This document shows positions 56,072-64,000 of a stretch of 64,000 nucleotides of DNA, piece after piece. The notes beneath the pieces were generated by a model. That model had not been told where the DNA came from. It searched no databases and saw nothing but the letters and a program-made list of their open reading frames with translations. The stretch is from contig CAJNYU010000169.1 in NCBI GenBank assembly GCA_905331475.1, positions 62,001-126,000 on the forward strand, read 5' to 3'. Source of the DNA: Rotaria socialis. Its lineage: Eukaryota; Rotifera; Eurotatoria; Philodinida; Philodinidae. The position numbers and the translations under genes are program-made. Each line of letters starts with the position of its first letter. Position 1 is the first letter of the stretch.

Positions 56072-59000
56072 ATGTTACGAATCATTCATTTTCGTCCATT
56101 TCTATTGAATACATGCATTAGAACACCGCGTCAACTAGCGGGTAAAATCATTTAGATAGATGTTCTCAGAAACATTTTTAAAGGTTTATTTTTCTTATTT
56201 TTGTGCAGTACTGTGTCGTCCACTATCTGTAGAAACGTTATCAGCCCATCGTGATATTGATGATTGTAATCATCGCGTTGAAATAGCTGCACCACATCAT
56301 GAACTTCTTGAGGGTACATCATTGTTTTTTTTTGTCCTGTTTGATTTTAAATTTCTCTGTAATTTTCTTAGTGCTCCATTATCGTTCATCGCAATTACAA
56401 TTGTTTACTAAAACTATTCGTTCACCCCGAAAAATGTCTCCATCATCGGATCGATCAACCGCTAAGACTAGCACAAGGCCACGATCTAACGCTAACCGAA
56501 AAACTTTAATCAAAAGTAATATTGAATCGAAACCAGTTAAAGAAGAAAAAGTAAAAAAATTATTGATTCTAAAATGAGGTGGAACTCTTATGTTGATATT
56601 TTTATTTTGAAGCCTATTGACTTGGCTCGACCAAAAGCTAGTAAATCGAAAGAAAAAAAGAAGAAAGAAAAAAAACGTATGCATTCAATTCAATGAGGTT
56701 TCTTTATATAGATCTATATAAAATATTATTTATTTTCAGCTACTCCTTCCCCTGTATCAACTCCAACAAATCGCATAAACGAACTAAGTAAAAAACTTAA
56801 GCTCACTAAATCTACTGGCAAACATCAATCAAAAACACTCACTAATAATAATAATAATAATAATAATATATCTGATGAAATTCTTGCTGCCGAAAACGAA
56901 CACGAAGGCCCTCAATCAGAAGAACCGCTGATTCTGCCAGTAATAGACGAAGCGACTGCTAATGATGAAGATAAAACATTAAATGAATTATTAACTAGTC
57001 TAAACTCTACTAAAGTTCGACGTTTACATAAATACACTGATCTACAAATAAAATTTATGCATACTCACAACGAGTTCAATCGTATGCTACAAGCTTATGT
57101 CGACGTATTGGTATCGCATGGAAAGGTTTGCTTGAATTCAAGGATATTGTTTTCGCTTTATTATGATTTAATTTAGTTAAATCAAGCTCGTCGAGTACTA
57201 GATGAAATATTATCGGAACAAGAAAGAAGGCGATCGTCAAAAATACTTGCATGGCGTTATGTAACGAATGTACACGTATTTAATTCATTGTATTTTGGTT
57301 ATGCAGAGAAGGTTGTTACAATTTTAAAATTATTATCTCTATCGATCGATTTTTATTTTAGGGTAATCTTCCAGCATTACAAAAATTATTTGAAACAATG
57401 CGTAAATTTAATATAAAACCAACACTTGAGTCCTATGCAGCAGCTATAAGTTGTCTTGGTAGTATGGAGTTGTTGGATTCAAGTGTAGCTCGAAGAATTA
57501 TACTTGATCTAGAAAAAGAAGTATTATTAAAAACTAAAACAAAAAAAATTTTGAATCATTTTCACTTTCTAAGGGTTTTCGTGTACTCGATATATTTAAT
57601 CTGGATTGTCTCAATCATGAACATATACAAAGCATTTTAAAAGTTTTAAAAACTTTTCGACCTGATTTTGATATTCCACTCCGCTCATCCAATGTCAATA
57701 GTAAAATTCTCAATAGTATTTATGAAAAATCTGCAATTGTAAGTCTTATTTTTTTTTCTCTGAAGATAGCGTAGTCCTATTATTTACGTAGAGCAAAGAT
57801 GAATTGATACAAACCGATCAATGGTGGAAAGATACTGATTTGAAAAAGAAATTAGATGAACAAATACAAATGGAAAAAGCTCATCGTGTCAAAATAAAAT
57901 CCATTAATGCAATAAAACTACCCGACGAAAAATTGGTTCGTTTATTTTTAACAATAGAAAAACTGTTTTTTTTTCATGCTATTGATTTTATAGGCAAAAA
58001 GATATGAAAACTTTTTAGTAGATCTTGAACAACAATTAACCGTAGGATTTCTAACTGAATTAGAAATATTAAAACAAAAAGTGCGAAAAACTTCTGATAT
58101 AAATATAATTCCATTTCTTGAAATATTTGAACCTAAAGAATACATTGATTTAATGCTAAAAGTAAGATTTCCATTTTCTTCGAATGCTTGGTTTTTTTTG
58201 CAAGAATTCTTCATCTTATATCATATAGACACTTCATCAACATAGCTATGCATCAGAATTTCATTCATCACCATTTGTGACTCTTTGTGTGACACTTGGC
58301 AAACATTTATATCAAAAATATGTATGCAAAATGCGACAGAAAAATGGATTTATCGATAAACTACATCTGATCTATGATGATTATACGAACCATGTAGTTA
58401 CAAATCAACGATTTATAGTGAATGAAAGACAAAAATGGAATGAAATAACTAAAGAAAAATTTGCTTTTATGGTTAATTTAGACAAAATGAATATTCCAAT
58501 AAGAATGTTTGTTTTCAATTTATTTAGGATCGTAACGACCGACGGTGGACATTTACACAAGTATTACAAGTAGGAGAATTTCTTTACGATGTTATGTTGA
58601 AACATGCAAAAATTCGTGTGCCATTGCTTACTAATCAATATACGGCATCGAACAAGTCGTAAGTAAAATATTAAGATATATTCGAAAAGTAGCAGAGATT
58701 TTGCTATTTGTGTATGGTTGACGTCAGTCCAATACAGAAATTGTAAAATTTTATAATCTTTTGTTTTAGAGATAATTCAATCATGCACATTGTCTATCGA
58801 AATTTGGGTGCATGCAGTGAAAAACAAGTCAAAGTAACTCTATCGTGTCCAGTCATTATTGCTAGATCAATATTTATTTGTTTAGATCCATCCAACGGTC
58901 TTGCATTTCTTTTCACATATTCCTGAAGCGACTCTTGATTTTAGTTGCACTGAATTGCCATGTCTTGTTCCTCCACTTCCATGGTTATCATCAACCATGG

Positions 59001-61203
59001 GTGGTTATTTACTAACACAAACTGAATTTGTTCGATCACCTTTTGGAGCCACTCAACAAGACACTCGTCTTCGAACTTTACCGACTGAGAAAATCGGTGG
59101 TCTGTTTGATTCAATAAATATTTTGAATAGTTGCCCATGGAAAATTAATGGTCAAGTACTTGATCTGCTAATGGATATTTTTCGGCGTGGAGGAGATCGT
59201 CGATTATCTGTACCTGTTTCTATCGAAAATGCAAACCTAACTGAACCACTTCCAATTGAAAAAGTATTAGAAAAAAAGCAAAGCTCTATAAAAGAATTTA
59301 AATATTTTTACTTTTAAACAAAAAAGGGTTTATCAACCGATGAACTTAAACGACGAGAAATTGCTCTAGCGAAAATGAGAAAACTAAAAGCTGAGATCTT
59401 TTCACTATGGTGCTATGAACTTTACCGGCTATCAATAGCTAATCATGTAAGTTAAGATTTCATTTTTATTGATTTAAACAAATATTTCTATTTTTTTAGT
59501 TTCGAAACGAAATCTTTTGGTTTCCACATAATCTTGATTTTCGTGGTCGTGTTTATCCAATTCCTCCTCATTTCAATCATTTAGGCAGCGATATTGCACG
59601 TAGTATTATTCTATTTGCTGAAGGCAAACCGTTAGGTCCCAATGGTCTTCGACAGCTGAAAATTCACTTAGTCAATCTCACTGATTTGAAGAAAAAAGCG
59701 TCGATCAATGATCGAGCTAAATATGCAGACGAAATTATGGATGATATACTCGATTCAGCCGATAGGCCATTAGAGGTATGAAGAAATTTTATTGTTATGA
59801 AATTTTATTTTTTAAATTTAAAAACCTGTAGGGTCGTCAATGGTGGAAACAATCCGAAGAACCATGGCAAACACTTGCTTGCTGTATGGAAATAGCTTGT
59901 GCAATACGCTCACCAGATCATACGAAATATGTTTCACATTTTCCTGTTCATCAGGTATATTGTCGCTTGATTATTTATATGTTATGATCGTTTTTCTGTT
60001 TCAGGATGGTTCATGTAATGTTTTACAACATTATGCAGCAATGGGTCTTGATGATATTGGTGCCGCGTCCGTTAATCTTAAACCAAACGATTTACCACAA
60101 GATGTTTATAGTGTTGTTGTTGATCAAGTTGAACAAGAACGTAAACAAGATGCTGCGAATGGTTTACCTATAGCTAAAATTCTTGAAGGTTTTATTAAAC
60201 GTAAAGTTATTAAACAAACAATAATGACGACAAACTATGGCGTTACATTATTTGGTGCTAGACAACAAATAAGTCGACAATTACGTGACATTGATGAATT
60301 TCCGAGAGAACATATATCAGAAGCCAGCAGTTATTTAGCACAAAAAACATTTATTAGTTTAAGAGAATTATTTCGAGAAACAAGAAAAATTCAGGTAGTT
60401 TTCTTTCTAATGAAAATTCTTTCGATTGAAGTTGTTTTTTTGCTTAAATAGGATTGGTTTACCGATTGTGCCAGATTGATTTCTCGTGTACGTGAAGCAG
60501 CTGTAGAATGGAATACACCATTGAATTTACCCGTTGTTCAGCCATATTATCAAGAAGTTCGAATGCGAGTTCGTTTTAAATTTTGCTTATTTCCTTTTTT
60601 CTGAATGTTTTGCTTTTGTTTAGCACAAAGGCAAAGACATTTATGATTACTACAGCAGTTTTGCGTAAGTCCACCTGAAGCGTTTACATTCTATTAGCAA
60701 AATGTTTTTGTTCTAGTCGTCCAAATAGTACGAAACAGAAGAATGCATTTCCACCGAACTATGTTCATTCTCTCGATTCAACACATATGATGATGACAGC
60801 ATTACAATGCGCACGTAACGGTATTACATTTGTATCCGTTCATGATTCATTTTGGACACATGCATGTGATGCTGACCGACTTAGTAAATACTGTCGAGAA
60901 CAATTCGTTGCATTACATAAAGAACCATTGCTTGAAATACTTTCGCAAGAGTTAGTTTCAAAATATGAATTCAAATCCAGGTATGAATAAACAATATTTT
61001 GAAAAAAAGGAGCCGATCAATCCGATCGAGATAGAGAAATTTTGCAAACAATTGGTTTTGTTTTCTTTTCTAGTGAATATGCTCGTGCTGATGAAAAACA
61101 AAAGCAAACAATGAAACTTCTCAATGAAACACTTCGACGTGTACCTGAACGGGGTACATTTAAATTAGAAAGTGTACTTGATTCGACTTATTTTTTCAGT
61201 TAA
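56072..61203 (+). CDS. POLRMT: mitochondrial DNA-directed RNA polymerase
   Basis: A gene of roughly 18-20 short-intron exons from ATG 56072 to TAA 61201-61203. The N-terminus (MLRIIHFRPFLLNTCIRTPR) is a basic amphipathic mitochondrial targeting peptide. A linker rich in Lys, Ser and Asn follows, including an AAT-encoded Asn run near 56846-56870. A pentatricopeptide-like region (LESYAAAISCLGSME) comes before the T7-like polymerase core: DFRGRVYPIPPHFNHLGSDI, HQDGSCNVLQHYAAMG (first catalytic Asp), KRKVIKQTIMTTNYGVT (template/NTP Lys and O-helix), NYVHSLDSTHMM and SVHDSFWTHA (second catalytic Asp). The protein ends VLDSTYFFS, like the family. It transcribes the mitochondrial genome and makes replication primers. 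The AATAAA at 61202-61207 overlaps the stop codon. Confidence 0.93.
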
Positions 61204-61222
61204 TAAAAATAAGTTTTCGTTA

Positions 61223-62828
<1,606 letters not shown>

Positions 62829-62897
62829 ACTTCTTGAGGGTCGTGCTCACAAAAAATTTAAAAAAAGATTAGTACATTATCTCATATTCTATTTTAG

Positions 62898-63012
62898 AAA
62901 TCTTCGTCAATATGAACAACTCATTGCAGATTTAACGATTGAATTATCTGAAGCATCACATACACTTACTTCATCCAAGGTCGAGCAATCCAACAGTGGG
63001 AACCAATCGTAA
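62898..63012 (+). pseudogene. exon-like coiled-coil remnant
   Basis: After an acceptor-like TCTATTTTAG the frame reads NLRQYEQLIADLTIELSEAS and continues HTLTSSKVEQSN to a TAA at 63010. It looks like a heptad-containing exon but has no start, no upstream exon and no family I can name. Confidence 0.25.
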
Positions 63013-63746
63013 CCCATCCGATCCGACTCGCACCCAGTAGGATCTTATCGGATTCTGTCGGATGGTACGATACTATCAAGTTCCTATTTGATTCGATGTG
63101 GGATTTCTCGACCTGGGAAGATGCTTTGTCATCGAACATGAACAATATGACAATCTCGACAAATTGCGAATGCGTATGATGCTTACCCAGTTCGTTTTTA
63201 TCCTTTTTGTAACTGTGAATGATGTGAATAAATCGTTATTTCCATCGCTGAATCAAGCACAACCTTATCCAAATTATACAGCTCATATAAATTATAATGA
63301 TACTATTAACTCATATTTTCCGACATACAGATTAAGTAGAAGATGAAAAATTGAGGATAATGCAACTAGTACGCTTATCATTTATTCAATGTAGTTTCAT
63401 CTCAAGAGTAAATCAAAATTCATCGGAATCACATGATATATGTCTTATAAACGCATTTAAAACATATAAAAAAATATAGAGCATCTGACTAAAGAGAACA
63501 GAAACAAATAATATACATAAAAGAAGCAAGTAACTAACAGCAAAAAGAAATGAACAATACAAAAGTTGATGGGATAAATCAATCGTAGATTTTGATAGTC
63601 TGCCCTTTTCTCATATAATTTTTTGTCCGATAAAAAATAAAAATGTTACACTAGTAAAAAGACAAACTATCAAAATGTATAACTGATTTACCTCACTTGA
63701 CTCAATACAAAAAAAAATCAATAATCATATGAATTATTCTATTGAA

Positions 63747-63979
63747 CTAATCATTGTGTGTTGTTGAATTATATGATGATGATGATGATGATGATGCTGT
63801 TTCAAGATCTCTATTTTGTGTTTCATTGGACTTAATAGAATAGATTAATGACATGAAAAAAGCATATGCTTCAAGTAATATCGATGTATGCTTATAACAT
63901 AATAAATCAATTGTAACAAATAGTAGTAACGAGATAATCAAAATAAGCCATTTCGGCAAAATATCCAATAAATTCATTA
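63747..63979 (-). CDS. small membrane-protein ORF, possibly a 3' exon (right-edge partial)
   Basis: The frame is open to about the right edge and has an ATG at 63977. It encodes ~76 residues with two hydrophobic segments (WLILIISLLLFVTIDLL and ILLEAYAFFMSLIYSI) and a Ser-rich end produced by a GAT-type trinucleotide microsatellite (~63774-63797). Family not recognised. It may be complete or the last exon of a gene beyond the window. Confidence 0.35.
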
Positions 63980-64000
63980 TGAAAGTATCAATAACAGATC

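Overview
This is nuclear DNA from a small invertebrate animal, most likely a bdelloid rotifer. The base composition is AT-rich. Nearly every gene I could rebuild is split by GT-AG introns of about 50-70 nt. The gene families are ones known to be expanded in bdelloids: F-box/LRR proteins, NHL-repeat proteins, peptide-type GPCRs, WWE plus ADP-ribosyltransferase proteins and FG-GAP proteins. A bacterial-type 4-hydroxybenzoate hydroxylase domain is fused to ankyrin repeats, and short G-rich tracts resemble the bdelloid telomere unit TGTGGG. The species is not determined. There are three assembly blemishes: single Ns at 31706 and 43638 and ten Ns at 33843-33852.

Layout. 1-5236: the 3' end of an alpha/beta-hydrolase gene, an RNF217-like RBR ubiquitin ligase, and a 1.02-kb non-autonomous transposon that holds a fold-back repeat. 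5237-11000: a UAS-domain/F-box/LRR fusion gene, an unidentified broken coding region, and a WWE-ART gene. 12374-19917: an M20 peptidase with a frame break, a possible two-exon micro-gene, a decayed NHL-repeat gene and a decayed GPCR. 20671-24051: an intact F-box/LRR gene and a secreted saposin-B/countin-like gene. 25093-31700: two long-TIR miniature elements, an orphan FG-GAP exon and otherwise empty DNA. 31715-39080: a truncated ankyrin-PobA gene, telomere-like tracts, satellite-like DNA, a small hAT-type MITE and a 3-kb decayed gene ending at telomere-like repeats. 39193-43181: a large membrane protein gene. 43200-48264: a gene desert with a 33-bp minisatellite and a 112-bp palindromic element. 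48265-62580: a conserved core block of atlastin, ANKRD42, omega-class GST, mitochondrial RNA polymerase and GAPDH. A partial membrane-protein ORF lies at the right edge.

The window therefore changes character. The right quarter is a dense run of conserved, intact animal genes with 20 bp between the stop codons of the last two. The left and middle are an accessory landscape: expanded families, pseudogenes, MITEs, a bacterial-like domain and telomere-like tracts, as reported for bdelloid subtelomeres. I found no reverse transcriptase, transposase or complete autonomous element. Exon models come from reading splice sites and keeping frame; where exon lengths could be summed they gave whole codons (RBR 450 aa, UAS-F-box 501 aa, countin-like 257 aa, membrane protein 913 aa). 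Many apparent ORF starts are TTG or GTG inside introns or exons, so I used the first supported ATG or said that the start is missing.
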